Positions 1 through 10,971 of a DNA stretch of 64,000 nt are shown here, one piece after another. A program made the translations under genes and the position numbers. Source of the DNA: Isoperla grammatica (Eukaryota > Arthropoda > Insecta > Plecoptera > Perlodidae); contig OX246744.1 in assembly GCA_945910005.1 (NCBI GenBank), positions 46,746,102-46,810,101 on the forward strand, read 5' to 3'. The notes under the pieces are model-generated. The model was not told the DNA's origin and ran no database searches. It was given only the letters and a program-made list of their open reading frames with translations. How positions within the stretch are numbered: position 1 is the first letter of the stretch; the number at the start of each line of letters is the position of its first letter.

Positions 1-1014
1 GGCCACCTGTTGCCGCAGCCAAGCAAGCAAGTGTTCGAGCGGAGCTGCTGGCTGGAGTGGAGTGAATGCAGAGCAGAGCGACCGCGGAGTGGAATGCGTC
101 CACCCTCGGGCTACCAGTCTTGCTACAATTACCTCTGACCACGGCGTGACCTTTCTCCTGGCGACCTTCAAGCTCCCCCCCTCCCCCACTCCCCTCTCAC
201 CCCTCCACGGCTGTCTACAGACCACTCAGTGGTCGCTAGACCCCCAGCACAACCAACACTTCCAACTCTTGATGAACTCTGTGACAAGACGTGTGGACTG
301 CGCATATTAATGGGGGGGGGGGGGGGGGGTCACCTATATTAGCACCAGAGGAAACATTATTTACGGATCTTGCCAGAAACACGAAATGGGTTAAGATTGT
401 CTTGATTTACTTTGTAATCACCTCACGAAGCGAGATCGTGGCAATAGGTGTTGGCGAGAAATTTCATTGTGCACAACAATTTTTTTGTTTTTTTTTAAAT
501 CTTAGTATGCCAATAAGAAGATGATTACTAAACGAAGACTATATTTAACATATAGAATAAATAATGTTATTGTATGATAAATAAATCATCATCATCATCA
601 TCATCAACATCATCTGTTGCCACGTCCAACTCTGCGTTGGGTCGGCATTGAAGATAAGCCTCTCCATCTTCTTCTATCCTGCCACCACTCTTCCCCGCTC
701 CATAAATAAATAACAACAAATATAATTATTTTTAAATTTTAAAATTATACAAATTTAATGAAAGTTTATTAAACGAAAACCACTCTTGATCTGTCGTAAC
801 ATGACGGCCGCTGTGGAGCTGGGACGGATCGCATCTCAGCTCCTGGGCTTGGCTGAGACCGCTGAGACCACAAAGAAGCGGCCGATCAGCTCCAGCCTGA
901 CCTTCACACCTTAATCCAGTTCCCCCCCTCCCCCCCCCCCCTCCTTTGTCACCGACCATCAATCTTGCTTGGGACACACTCAACACACTACAAGAGCTCT
1001 GCGTCGCCGGCTCT
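1..1014. other. Anonymous sequence, no supported gene
   Basis: The first ~300 bases are fairly GC-rich but show no splice-bounded frame that I can support. Positions 312-329 are an uninterrupted run of 18 G. A short ATC microsatellite sits near 587-605 and is followed to about 700 by sequence that looks like the end of an old retroelement. On the plus strand 801-914 is a short GC-rich open frame ending in TAA that I cannot assign. C-rich homopolymer lies at about 925-943. Confidence 0.5.
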
Positions 1015-1257
1015 TGATGAACTTGCCCTAACGTAACTACGACATAACTGCGACGTAACTACGTAAATACGACGTTATTACGACGTAACTACGTAACTAC
1101 GACGTTATTACGACGTAACTACGTAACTACGACGTTATTACTACGTAAAAACGACGTAACTACGACATAACTGCGACGTAACTACGTAAATACGACGTTA
1201 TTACGACGTTATTACGACGTAACTACGTAAATACGACGTTATTACGACGTAACTACT
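1015..1257. repeat. Minisatellite of ACGTAACTACG-type units
   Basis: Degenerate tandem repeat built from short blocks such as ACGTAACTACG and ACGTTATTACG, mixed in irregular order. The TACGTA and ACGT cores are palindromic. There is no meaningful open frame and no sign of function. Confidence 0.85.
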
Positions 1258-1499
1258 ATGACTAGACTATGAAGTAACGTTGGGGCTAACATATCACAAA
1301 CACATTGATAGGAGGGGGGGGGGGGGGGAGGGAGGGGGTACTTGACCAGTCACGTCACTAAGCCGGTAAGTACCTGTTGATTGATAAAACAGAAATCTTG
1401 GAGGACCCAGATTGTGGACTGAGATATAAAGCAAATAGCGAGATAGTATGAGATAAGATAAATCCAAATGATTTACAGGTGAACTAATCGAAGAGAAAT

Positions 1500-1730
1500 T
1501 AAAGTTACCCCGGCGTAAGTATGCTCATGCTTACGATACAACCAGGTCCAATCGTACCAACTTCTCTAGTTCCTACCTTATAATTGAAACAAGTCCATTA
1601 GGGATAATTCACGACTTCCGTTGGTTACCTAGAACGGTGAGCGTGGTTACACTCGACCATTTACGAATGTGTGAAAGAACGCCATGGGAATCTGTTGATT
1701 TTCTTTGAATTAGCGAGCACGAAACGGGTA
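1500..1730 (-). mobile_element. Dispersed repeat family F, copy 1
   Basis: The reverse complement matches 23112-23400 and 27690-27845: shared blocks include TTCTTTCACACATT and CCCACCGTTCC-like segments followed by AATTATCCCT. It abuts SINE-A copy 1 at 1731, and in the copy at 27690 it also follows SINE-A sequence, so it may be part of a longer related retroposon. No coding frame is visible. The family identity is unknown. Confidence 0.6.
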
Positions 1731-2112
1731 AATAAATAAATTCACATTTAGAGTCTACCCACTCAGTAACTAAACTGATTAGCAGTGGGGGACTCTAATA
1801 TAAAGCGACTAAACCAACCCTGTAGGCTCCGAACACCATCGACGAGTGAGCGATAACCAATCAAAGATCGATATTTCAAATACGAAACATGAACCAGTGA
1901 TTGGACAGTGCGAACACCTGCGGACAAATGCCAGAATCAACAAGGCCGATTCAGATCAACTTTGAATTTATTGAGTGCTTCGTTGCTAGGACGGCTCCAA
2001 AGTCACCGTTTACCTATTCCTAAGCCAAGAAGTAATGGAATTGATTCCACATTAGAAGTTAAAAAATTTCTGCCAGTAGCGGGATCTGAACCCGGGACTT
2101 TCTGCATTGGTA
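1731..2112 (-). mobile_element. SINE-A copy 1, tRNA-derived, nearly full length
   Basis: Reads on the minus strand from a tRNA-like head (B-box-like segment near 2085-2098) through a ~300-bp body to an (AAAT)n-type tail at 1731-1745 (plus-strand sense). It matches the full copy at 38816-39240 over most of its length. The A-box end is missing or diverged beyond about 2112. Confidence 0.85.
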
Positions 2113-2388
2113 TAGCAGATGTGAGTCGGTACGGAACAGCTTACGTACGTTGTAATGTAAATCAGCTAAAAACCTGTGATGTGTGATTACGCTGCACGTT
2201 AAAACGGGATCATCGCGAGAGAAAGTAGTTTGAAAACAGCGAAGAAGAAGGAGAGAAGAGAAGTGTTTATCTCGAACTAATCATCTAATTGCATAATTGT
2301 CTCCGCTGATAATGAGACGCTGTACTTATAGTTACTATCATGAACTACCGCGCATACTTGAGAGTAATTTGCATCTAGTTCGTGTTCT

Positions 2389-3943
2389 GACACCTGTTAC
2401 GTGTTGCCGCGCTGCATCATGGGAGCAGAACTATACCCGAGGCGGGTACAGAACCCGCGACCGCGAGTACGAGAGCCCTGAGCCAACACCACAGAGCTCT
2501 GACACCTGTTACGTGTTGCATCATGGGAGCAGAACTATACCCGAGGCGGGTACAGAACCCGCGACCGCGAGTATCAGAGCCCCGAGCCAACACCACAGGG
2601 CTGTGACACCTGTTACGTGTTACGTGTTGCATCATGGGAGCAGAACTATACCCGAGGCGGGTACAGAACCCGCGACCGCGAGTATGAGAGCCCTGAGCCA
2701 ACACCACAGGGCTGTGACACCTGTTACGTGTTGCATCATGGGAGCAGAACTATACCCGAGGCGGGTACAGAACCCGCGACCGCGAGTATCAGAGCCCCGA
2801 GCCAACACCACAGGGCTGTGACACCTGTTACGTGTTGCATCATGGGAGCAGAACTATACCCGAGGCGGGTACAGAACCCGCGACCGCGAGTATCAGAGCC
2901 CCGAGCCAACACCACAGGGCTGTGACACCTGTTACGTGTTGCATCATGGGAGCAGAACTATACCCGAGGCGGGTACAGAACCCGCGACCGCGAGTATCAG
3001 AGCCCCGAGCCAACACCACAGGGCTGTGACACCTGTTACGTGTTGCATCATGGGAGCAGAACTATACCCGGGGCGGGTACAGAACCCGCGACCACGCGTA
3101 TGAGAGCCCCGAGCCAACACCACAGGGCTGTGACACCTGTTACGTGTTGCATCATGGGAGCAGAACTATACCCGAGGCGGGTACAGAACCCGCGACCACG
3201 CGTATGAGAGCCCCGAGCCAACACCACAGGGCTGTGACACCTGTTACGTGTTGCATCATGGGAGCAGAACTATACCCGAGGCGGGTACAGAACCCGCGAC
3301 CGCGAGTATCAGAGCCCCGAGCCAACACCACAGGGCTGTGACACCTGTTACGTGTTGCATCATGGGAGCAGAACTATACCCGAGGCGGGTACAGAACCCG
3401 CGACCACGCGTATGAGAGCCCCGAGCCAACACCACAGGGCTGTGACACCTGTTACGTGGTGCATCATGGGAGCAGAACTATACCCGAGGCGGGTACAGAA
3501 CCCGCGACCGCGAGTATCAGAGCCCCGAGCCAACACCACAGGGCTGTGACACCTGTTACGTGTTGCATCATGGGAGCAGAACTATACCCGAGGCGGGTAC
3601 AGAACCCGCGACCGCGAGTATCAGAGCCCCGAGCCAACACCACAGGGCTGTGACACCTGTTACGTGTTGCATCATGGGAGCAGAACTATACCCGAGGCGG
3701 GTACAGAACCCGCGACCGCGAGTATCAGAGCCCCGAGCCAACACCACAGGGCTGTGACACCTGTTACGTGTTGCATCATGGGAGCAGAACTATACCCGAG
3801 GCGGGTACAGAACCCGCGACCGCGAGTATCAGAGCCCCGAGCCAACACCACAGGGCTGTGACACCTGTTACGTGTTGCATCATGGGAGCAGAACTATACC
3901 CGAGGCGGGTACAGAACCCGCGACCACGCGTATGAGAGCCACA
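2389..3943. repeat. 104-bp satellite, about 15 units
   Basis: Fifteen units begin with GACACCTGTTACGTG at about 2389, 2501, 2605, 2715, 2819 and then every 104 bp to 3859; the last is partial. The first unit (112 bp) and third (110 bp) carry small insertions. Read on the minus strand each unit contains TGGCTCRGGGC followed about 30 bases later by GGTTCTGTACC, which resemble tRNA-type A and B boxes. The open frames through the units on both strands are by-products of the repeat. The array ends almost exactly where repeat family C begins. Confidence 0.95.
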
Positions 3944-3948
3944 GCAAG

Positions 3949-4250
3949 TATACTGGCGACGCCGTTAGAAGCGAGGTGTCCCCCAAAACTCTGAGAAGAG
4001 ACGGTCGCTCCACACGGTCTATTTCAACGGTATTCACCGCGGGATTTCTTGATTCACTGCATTGACTGCACCGACCGTGAATGGAATGCGACCCCACCAC
4101 ATCTGACAACATTCGGGCGATATTATCACTACAATACCTGAGGCAAGAGAACGGGATGCAACTAGATTTAGGTTGGTAGTTGTCACACGCGTCACTTCAC
4201 TATTGAATGATCCGTGACGACAACACCTTGCACGTTAGTTTGACGCGTTA
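3949..4250 (+). mobile_element. Dispersed repeat family C, copy 1
   Basis: About 300 bp that recurs at 28636-28945 (same strand) and 20385-20690 (opposite strand). Shared landmarks are GGCGACGCCGT near the left end, GGTCGCTCCACACGGTC, and TGACGACAACACCTTGCA at the right end. No coding frame or clear terminal repeats are seen. It starts directly at the end of the 104-bp satellite. Identity is unknown; a non-autonomous mobile element is the simplest reading. Confidence 0.75.
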
Positions 4251-4439
4251 AACCTACGCAAAGTGAGTAGTTACATACGCACAGCAAGGAGTTACCTACG
4301 CACTCAGCGAGGGGCAACCTTGTTGATCTAGGCCTAGGCCTAGCAAGCCTAGGTCGTGGCAAGACCCTAATAAGGAAGCTCGATTGATGTTTCTGTCTCG
4401 AACAGGTTGCCAATGTTTTTACGCCTTGTAGAGCGAGAT

Positions 4440-4660
4440 GTCATCGCGATACATCGAGAGTCGTATCGACGTTAGACACAGTATCGATACATCGATATAT
4501 GAGTACTTAAATCGATAAACATAAATCATAGCAAAACATGTATATCAGAGAATAATAATCGATAATCGTATCGTAACATATTGATATTAAGGACAAATTA
4601 CAATTAGAAAAATCAAAATGTATCGATAGCTATTAAAAAAATAATCGATAGTCGTATTAA
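4440..4660. other. ATCGAT-rich AT-rich segment
   Basis: Roughly ten ATCGA/TCGAT cores occur in 220 bp, including perfect TATCGATA at about 4490 and 4620. TATCGATA is the binding site of the insect factor DREF, but no promoter or gene is recognisable here, so the cluster may be only a decayed simple repeat. Confidence 0.4.
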
Positions 4661-4907
4661 ACAGTAGAATAGTAGAAACGTTAAATCGTGCGTGTGGTTG
4701 CGTGTAGACACGTGTTAACGCGTGTGGGGGCGTCAGGCCAGGCGTGTAACCCAGATCAGTCGCTCATCTTTACATGTCGTGATGTACTGAAGTTTCACAA
4801 ACACACACGCGCCTAATTGCTGCCGCACACTTTGCACAGGGCTGTACAACGCATGCGCACGCCTATGTCCTTGATTTACTAGTGTCGCCTAGTGTGCACA
4901 CCCTCAT

Positions 4908-5340
4908 TATAGCTATGCATCCCTGCTTCCAATGTAGAAGGTCCCGGGTTCAAATCCCGCTTCAGGCAGAAGTTTTTTAACTTCTAATGTTGGTTCAATT
5001 CCATTACTACTTGGCTTAGGAATAAGTAAACGGTGACTTTGGAGCCGTCCTCGGTCCTAGCAACGAAGCACTCAATAAATTCAAAGTTGTTCTGAATCGG
5101 CCTTGTTGATTCTGGCATTTGTCCGCAGGTGTTCGCACTGTCCAATCACTGATTTATATGTTCCGTATTTGAAATATCGATCTTTGATTGGTTATCGCTC
5201 ACTCGTCGATGGTGTTCGAAGCCTACAGGGTTGGTTTAGTCACTTTAAATTAAAGTCCCCCACTGCAAATCAGTTTAGTTACTGAGTGGGTAGACTCTAA
5301 ATGTGAATTTATTTATTTTATTTTTATTATTTATTCAGTC
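4908..5340 (+). mobile_element. SINE-A copy 2, tRNA-derived, full length
   Basis: Begins with a tRNA-like head (CTGCTTCCAATG anticodon-arm segment, then B box GGTTCAAATCC at about 4949-4959), followed by the family body and a (TTTA)n-type tail ending about 5340. The head resembles tRNA-Gly(TCC). It is not a functional tRNA gene because the acceptor stem is not conserved. Confidence 0.9.
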
Positions 5341-5353
5341 AGTACGTTCTACC

Positions 5354-5497
5354 CATTTACATGATAGGACTGAGTCGGTCTTTCGGTACGGTTTAGCTTT
5401 TTTGGCGGACCGGACCCAGTCGGTTCGGTCCCATTTTCTAGGCGTTTACATGGCCCTGGACCGGACTCAGTACCGGACTCAGTCCGCCATGTAAACA
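5354..5497. mobile_element. MITE with GTTTACATG-type inverted ends
   Basis: The ends are inverted copies: ATTTACATGATAGGACTGAG on the left and, reversed, GTTTACATGGCGGACTGAGT on the right. The interior is rich in GGACC/GGTCC pieces. It is about 144 bp with no coding capacity, consistent with a non-autonomous DNA transposon. It sits directly after SINE-A copy 2. Confidence 0.6.
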
Positions 5498-6097
5498 AGG
5501 TAAATGTCACCCATCTACACAGGTTTCCACGAAGCCCAGACCACAGCCTTGTATGTCGATGTTATTACAGTGACCAGAGCGCGTATCACGTACCAGAATG
5601 AGTATGATGAATGAAACAGTAATCTCTGCACTTATCTCAAACCCTGTGTTTATGTCCTCCTCGTATTAATAACACCTGTTGCCAAGGCAACGGGATATGA
5701 CTTATCTATCAGCGATATCAAACACCGCATCTTCGCAAACAAGAGATGTGTTAAACGTTGTTTTTTTTTTTGCAATTTTTTTTAATGAAAATAGCAATTT
5801 TTGCGGACTTTCTCCGTTGGCTGCATGAAACACATTATATGTATCTTATCAGCGCAGGTTGATTACAGTAGGTATATAAGCGAGTGTTGTGTATTAGAGC
5901 GTCCGTGATTATAGTCACGTAGTTCACCCCTGCGCAGCGTGCCCTGTCTCTCTCTATAAGTGCTACCAACGTACCACGCCAATAATATTAAAAACAACCG
6001 TTAGAATGCGCGAACATATCGAAGTGGGTTCAATTTCGTTTTGACTAAGAACTAATGGCTGCACTGGAGCGCATTGAGTGCGCCTCGAAACAATACA
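5498..6097. other. Unique sequence, weak TATA-like motif
   Basis: No gene or repeat recognised. A TATATAAG motif at about 5872 is the only promoter-like feature and has no linked open reading frame. Confidence 0.4.
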
Positions 6098-6440
6098 ATA
6101 AATAAATAAATTCACGTTTAGAGTTTACCCACTCAGTAATGAAACTGATTTTTAGTGGCGGACTTTAATTTAAAGCGACTAAACCAACCCTGTAAGCTCC
6201 GAACACCATCGACGAGTGAGCGATAACCAATCAAAGATCTATATATTTCAAATACGAAACACATGAATCAGTGATTGGACAGTGCGAACACCTGCGGACA
6301 AATGTCAGAATCAACAACGCCGATTCAGAACAACTTTGAATTTATTAAATAAAAAATAAATTCACATTTAGAGTCTACCCACTCAGTAACGAAACTGATT
6401 TGCAGTGGGGGACTTTAATTGAATGCTTCGTTGCGCACTA
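6098..6440 (-). mobile_element. SINE-A copy 3, split by a nested SINE-A fragment
   Basis: The minus-strand SINE-A body runs from its tail at 6098 to 6345. At that point the element is interrupted, and its continuation (GCTTCGTTGC) resumes after 6420. The 75 bases between are another SINE-A 3' end in the same orientation (separate entry). Confidence 0.85.
6346..6420 (-). mobile_element. 5'-truncated SINE-A tail nested in copy 3
   Basis: Contains only the last ~70 bp of the family plus its A-rich tail, inserted inside SINE-A copy 3 at GAATTTATT. Strong 5' truncation is typical of target-primed reverse transcription by LINE machinery. Confidence 0.8.
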
Positions 6441-6482
6441 AGTCCGCCTTTAACAATAAGGACAACAATACACACTAGATGG

Positions 6483-6515
6483 AACTCCCCCCCCCCCCCC
6501 TCCCCCCTCCATCCC
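6483..6515 (+). repeat. C-rich homopolymer tract
   Basis: A run of C followed by a T-interrupted C tract; one of about a dozen long G:C homopolymers in the window. Confidence 0.8.
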
Positions 6516-6930
6516 TTCCTCTCTGTCGGTCACCTCGGTCAATCCAAGCTCTCTTCGTGTAAGGTTGTAACATCTCCTTGCAACATCATCGCACTTAAGG
6601 TCTCGCCAATTTCTCTTCTATACACTTTTAAACGAAATAATAACTAGAGCACGTTTTCGATTCTGGCAGCATCAATTGAGAAAAGTCGCGCCAAATTAAG
6701 TTTTCGTTGAAGTAATAGCTTCGGTGGATTACATAGGCCTATAACATGTTGAAAAGCCATTAACAATCAACAGATGGATACAGAAACTGGAAATGTTTTA
6801 ATCGAGAAGGTTATAAATTAATGTAGTAAATAAAGAACTTGTGATCAGGCTAAATAGTTCCAAAATAGCGAACGATTACAATAACTGAAACTTTGTAATT
6901 AATTACATTGTTTTTTTCTTTTGAACCACG

Positions 6931-7146
6931 CATGTAGTACACCCCTGGCCAGCAGCCTAGCATGTAGTACACCCCTGGCCAGCAGCCTAGCACGTAGTAC
7001 ACCCCTGGCCAGCAGCCTAGCACGTAGTACACCCCTGGCCAGCAGCCTAGCATGTAGTACACCCCTGGCCAGCAGCCTAGCATGTAGTACACCCCTGGCC
7101 AGCAGCCTAGCATGTAGTACACCCCTGGCCAGCAGCCTAGCATGTG
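6931..7146. repeat. 30-bp minisatellite, 7 units
   Basis: Seven nearly identical 30-bp units starting CATGTAGTACACCCCTGG; only a C/T change at the fourth base varies (CATG/CACG). Because 30 is a multiple of three, several frames stay open on both strands and give 10-residue repeats; this is not evidence of coding. Confidence 0.97.
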
Positions 7147-7290
7147 TGGGTCGCGTAATACACATCACTACAACTCACTTTCATTTAAACGGCCGCAGAA
7201 CATTATTATAATATTACTTATGAAACTCTAATGCAACAGGTTAGTAGAAACCATCTCAATGGCTGTTCCAGTCACGAAGCTGAATCTGTT

Positions 7291-8764
7291 ATAGATGTCC
7301 CACACTAACTATTCCAAAGCTAAATGTAGTTAATGTACTATAGTTGTTCTACACTAACTATTCTAAAGCTGAATGTACTATAGTTGTTCTACACTAACAA
7401 TTCTAAAGCTGAATGTACTATAGTTGTTCCACACTAACTATTCTAAAGCTGAATATACTTTAGTTGTCCCACACTAACTATTCTAAAGCTGAATGTACTA
7501 TAGTTGTTCCACACTAACTATTCTAAAGCTGAATGTACTATAGTTGTTCTACACTAACTATTCTAAAGCTGAATGTGCTATAGTTGTTCCACACTAACTA
7601 TTCTAAAGCTGAATGTAATACAGTTGTCCCAAACTAACTATTCTAAAGCTGAATGTAATACAGTTGTCCCACACTAACTATTCTAAAGCTGAATCTAATA
7701 CAGTTGTCCCACACTAACTATTCTAAAGCTGAATCTAATACAGTTGTCCCACACTAACTATTCTAAAGCTGAATCTAATACAGTTGTCCCACACTAACTA
7801 TTCTAAAGCTGAATCTAATACAGTTGTCCCACACTAACTATTCTAAAGCTGAATCTAATACAGTTGTCCCACACTAACTATTCTAAAGCTGAATCTAATA
7901 CAGTTGTCCCACACTAACTATTCTAAAGCTGAATCTAATACAGTTGTCCCACACTAACTATTCTAAAGCTGAATGTGCTATAGTTGTTCCACACTAACTA
8001 TTCTAAAGCTGAATCTAATACAGTTGTCCCACACTAACTATTCTAAAGCTGAATGTGCTATAGTTGTCCCACACTAACTATTCTAAAGCTGAATGTGCTA
8101 TAGTTGTTCCACACTAACTATTCTAAAGCTGAATCTAATACAGTTGTCCCACACTAACTATTCTAAAGCTGAATGTAATACAGTTGTCCCACACTAACTA
8201 TTCTAACGCTGAATCTAATACAGTTGTCCCACACTAACTATTCTAAAGCTGAATGTGCTATAGTTGTCCCACACTAACTATTCTAAAGCTGAACCTAATA
8301 CAGTTGTCCCACACTAACTATTCTAAAGCTGAATCTAATACAGTTGTCCCACACTAACTATTCTAAAGCTGAATCTAATACAGTTGTCCCACACTAACTA
8401 TTCTAAAGCTGAATGTAATATAGTTGTCCCATACTAACTATTCTAAAGCTGAATATACTTTAGTTGTCCCACACTAGCTATTCTAAAGCTGAATCTACTA
8501 AAGATGCCCCACACTAACTTTTCTAAAGCTAAATCTACTAAAGATGTCCCACACTAGCAATTCTAAAGCTGAATCTAATAAAGTTGTCCCACACCAACTA
8601 TTCTAAAGCTAAATCTACTAAAGATGTCCCACACTAGCAATTCTAAAGCTGAATCTAATAAAGTTGTCCCACACCAACTATTCTAAAGCTAAATCTACTA
8701 AAGATGTCCCACACTAGCAATTCTAAAGCTGAATCTACTATAGTTGTCCTACACTAACTATTCA
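7291..8764. repeat. 40-bp minisatellite, about 37 units
   Basis: Units of 40 bp built on ACACTAACTATTCTAAAGC, followed by a variable GAATSTAATA or GAATGTRCTA segment and a T/C-rich GTTGTCCC or GTTGTTCC. The edges (about 7291-7600 and 8440-8764) are more diverged than the core, as expected if homogenisation acts mainly in the middle of the array. Confidence 0.97.
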
Positions 8765-9224
8765 CGTATTGGAGCCTAATTTGAACATGTTTTGGAACCA
8801 TGTAAAATTTTAAATACAAATAATCGACAAACATCAAATGCTAATAAATAATGCTGCGAATATTTAATTTAATTTGTTTATTGATTCCCCCCGCGAATGG
8901 TCGTGACCGCTGGGTTAGCAGAGGGCTCTGGTGAGCCGGATGTGAAGGGTTTTCGACCACTAAAAGGAGCGAGAGCCTACCGAACCCGTCACCTCTCACC
9001 CATCGAATCAATCAATGCGTACTTGCGTATGTGGGTCGCGCCACGGCACGTATGATCGCTGCTCGCTGGTGATTGATGCACGGCCCCCTGGGTCGTGACA
9101 CGAGCTCTCGCCATACGCGACTCTGGCGGCGGGAGGGCGAAGCGACGGTCCGTAAATCCCCTGGCGGGGGCTCGTCGAACTCTCAAGTTTACCGAACCTC
9201 CGCCAGGAAATCGACCGAGTAGAC
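8765..9224. other. Short unique stretch then GC-rich anonymous segment
   Basis: 8765-8885 is AT-rich and unremarkable. 8890-9180 is GC-rich with no long frame. It resembles untranslated retroelement sequence, but I cannot name the family. Confidence 0.4.
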
Positions 9225-9306
9225 CAAGGTCTACTTGATCTCCGCCTAGCGGAGGCTCGTTGGGAGTTCGACGAGCCTCCGCTAGGCGGAGATCAAGTAG
9301 ACCTTG
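9225..9306. mobile_element. Perfect 36-bp foldback element
   Basis: Left arm 9225-9260 and right arm 9271-9306 are perfect reverse complements separated by 10 bases. The arms begin CAAGGTCTACTTGATCTCCG. A second copy lies at 9535-9629. No clear target-site duplication flanks this copy. Confidence 0.85.
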
Positions 9307-9534
9307 ACATAGACCTTTTCGATCTAGGACCCTTAGATATAGAGCTAATCACGGCTTTCTAGATCAATTCTGATAATCATCAATAGCAGAAGACTCCGTG
9401 ATGCCGTGTTTCACTTCGCAAAAACATTGAATATGCACCAATCAAAGAAAGATACAACAATGGAGTTGCCTAGCAACACATTATTTGTCCGCCTGTGATG
9501 TCACAGCCCCCTCAATTGAGTATTGTGCTATTGC

Positions 9535-9629
9535 CAAGGTCTACTTGATCTCCGCCTAGCAGAGGCTCGTGAAACTCCTAACTTGGGAGTTCGACGAGCC
9601 TCCGCTAGGCGGAGATCAAGTAGACCTTG
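9535..9629. mobile_element. Foldback MITE with 9-bp target-site duplication
   Basis: Arms 9535-9570 and 9594-9629 differ at one position and are separated by a 23-base centre. The element is bounded on both sides by TGCTATTGC (9526-9534 and 9630-9638), a perfect 9-bp direct repeat. That is direct evidence of insertion by a transposase making a ~9-bp staggered cut, as Mutator-like or Merlin-type elements do. Confidence 0.85.
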
Positions 9630-9723
9630 TGCTATTGCTAGACCCTGTAAAAGTCACCAATGACGATGGCACCGAATGTAAAGAAATGCTCTTATGTTAC
9701 AAATTGTGGACGAATATCATTTT

Positions 9724-9790
9724 GTCGCCTCGTACAACTGGCTGAGTCACGCTGGGCCAAATGCTACCCCGGGCCCAGACGGGGTTTACT
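9724..9790 (+). mobile_element. Dispersed repeat family G, copy 1
   Basis: The segment containing TACAACTGGCTGAGTCACGC then GCTACCCCGGGCCCAGACG matches the reverse complement of 58400-58475 and shorter pieces at 20212-20246 and 30567-30600. Function and full extent are unknown. Confidence 0.6.
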
Positions 9791-10902
9791 TATTTCTAAT
9801 AGAAATTTGAAGAAAGCAACATTGAATCTTACCACCAGATACTGCGGCATTCTGGTGTCAAGAAAACGAACTGTTATCAAGAGGTGTTTAGCTGTCAATT
9901 GTTCAAATTGTTGTTTCTTTGCAGCGCTATCTAGTTGTTAGCTTAGCGACTGAAATTCTTTGCGAAGAAGGATTTATAAATCTCTAGTTGTTAAAACCGT
10001 TGACCAATGTGCTGAGCGTGGCTGTGTGTGATAAGTCTCACGGAGTCAATTGATTGTGATTGCTGTGATCGCCTATTACAGAGTGTCTATGTAATGTGTT
10101 TGCCTCCCGCACGCTTCAACACATAAACACTGTAATACAGACACTAGACAGACGGGTAATCACGGTGTACCCAGCTGTCTGTCTACGCGTGTGCGTGTGT
10201 GTGCGCGTGCCCTGCCATGGAATATGAGGGGGGGGGGGGGGGTTGCCCCCCCAACAGCGCCGCAGACAATCGTTTCTTATGATCTTTTATGTGACCTGCG
10301 ATTATTTTCTACTCCTAATAAATAGATCAAATAACATTGCGTTAACAATAGTAATAATTAATCCGGATTCGGGAATCGTTAAATTGGTAAATTTAACCAA
10401 TGTGGGAGGTAAATTTAAATATTTATTAATTCACAATAATTAAAAAAAAAAAAAATATGTTAAGTGTAGAAATTTATAAAAATAAATAACATTTAATATG
10501 GTGCTTTTTTTGTTTTAGTTTCATGAAGACGAATACAGCTTGGAGCTAACATGTATACTACAAGGGATGGAGCTAACATCTACTACAAGGGATGGTGAGT
10601 ACCCAAGGCATGGTATACTTCCTCTGGGGTAGCATGTTACCGGCGTGTGTATATCTTGTAGTTATACTGGGAGGACTCTATACGTGTGTCGAGGTGTATT
10701 GGGACCAGCCAACACGATCTCGGCTGTTCTAGGCACGAAGCAAGGCACGGAGGCGTGGCAGGTACCCAGTACCGACTGCCACTGTGCTATTGTTTCAATA
10801 GAAACACTTGTTGCTCGGATCATAATTTTAATTGCGGCTCGTGATTGTGTCCGCGTTATCATCATCATGAACCGTAGAAAGGCAGCCGTACATACACATC
10901 GT

Positions 10903-10960
10903 CAGGTGGCTCAGCGGTGAGACGAGAGGTCGCTGGTTCGAGTCCGGCCACCGGTCATCC
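10903..10960 (+). mobile_element. tRNA-like head of SINE-B
   Basis: Contains A-box-like TGGCTCAGCGGTGAGACG and B-box-like GGTTCGAGTCC, matching the head of the SINE-B copy at 24627-24900. It is not a complete tRNA cloverleaf. It runs directly into the hairpin starting at 10972. Confidence 0.7.
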
Positions 10961-10971
10961 CGATATACATG

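Noticed and set aside
801..914. Short plus-strand GC-rich frame MTAAVELGRIASQLL ending in TAA
   Set aside because: No acceptor site upstream in frame, no recognisable domain, and only 37 codons; not enough to call a terminal exon.
5865..5900. TATATAAG promoter
   Set aside because: Single TATA-like motif without initiator, transcript or reading frame downstream.
2389..8764. CRISPR-like arrays
   Set aside because: Units are contiguous without variable spacers, and the sequence is eukaryotic.
9660..9941. Frame starting MAPNVKKCSYVTNCG, faintly like a THAP zinc finger
   Set aside because: Cysteine spacing does not fit the C-x(2-4)-C start, and family G sequence interrupts the frame; no transposase follows.
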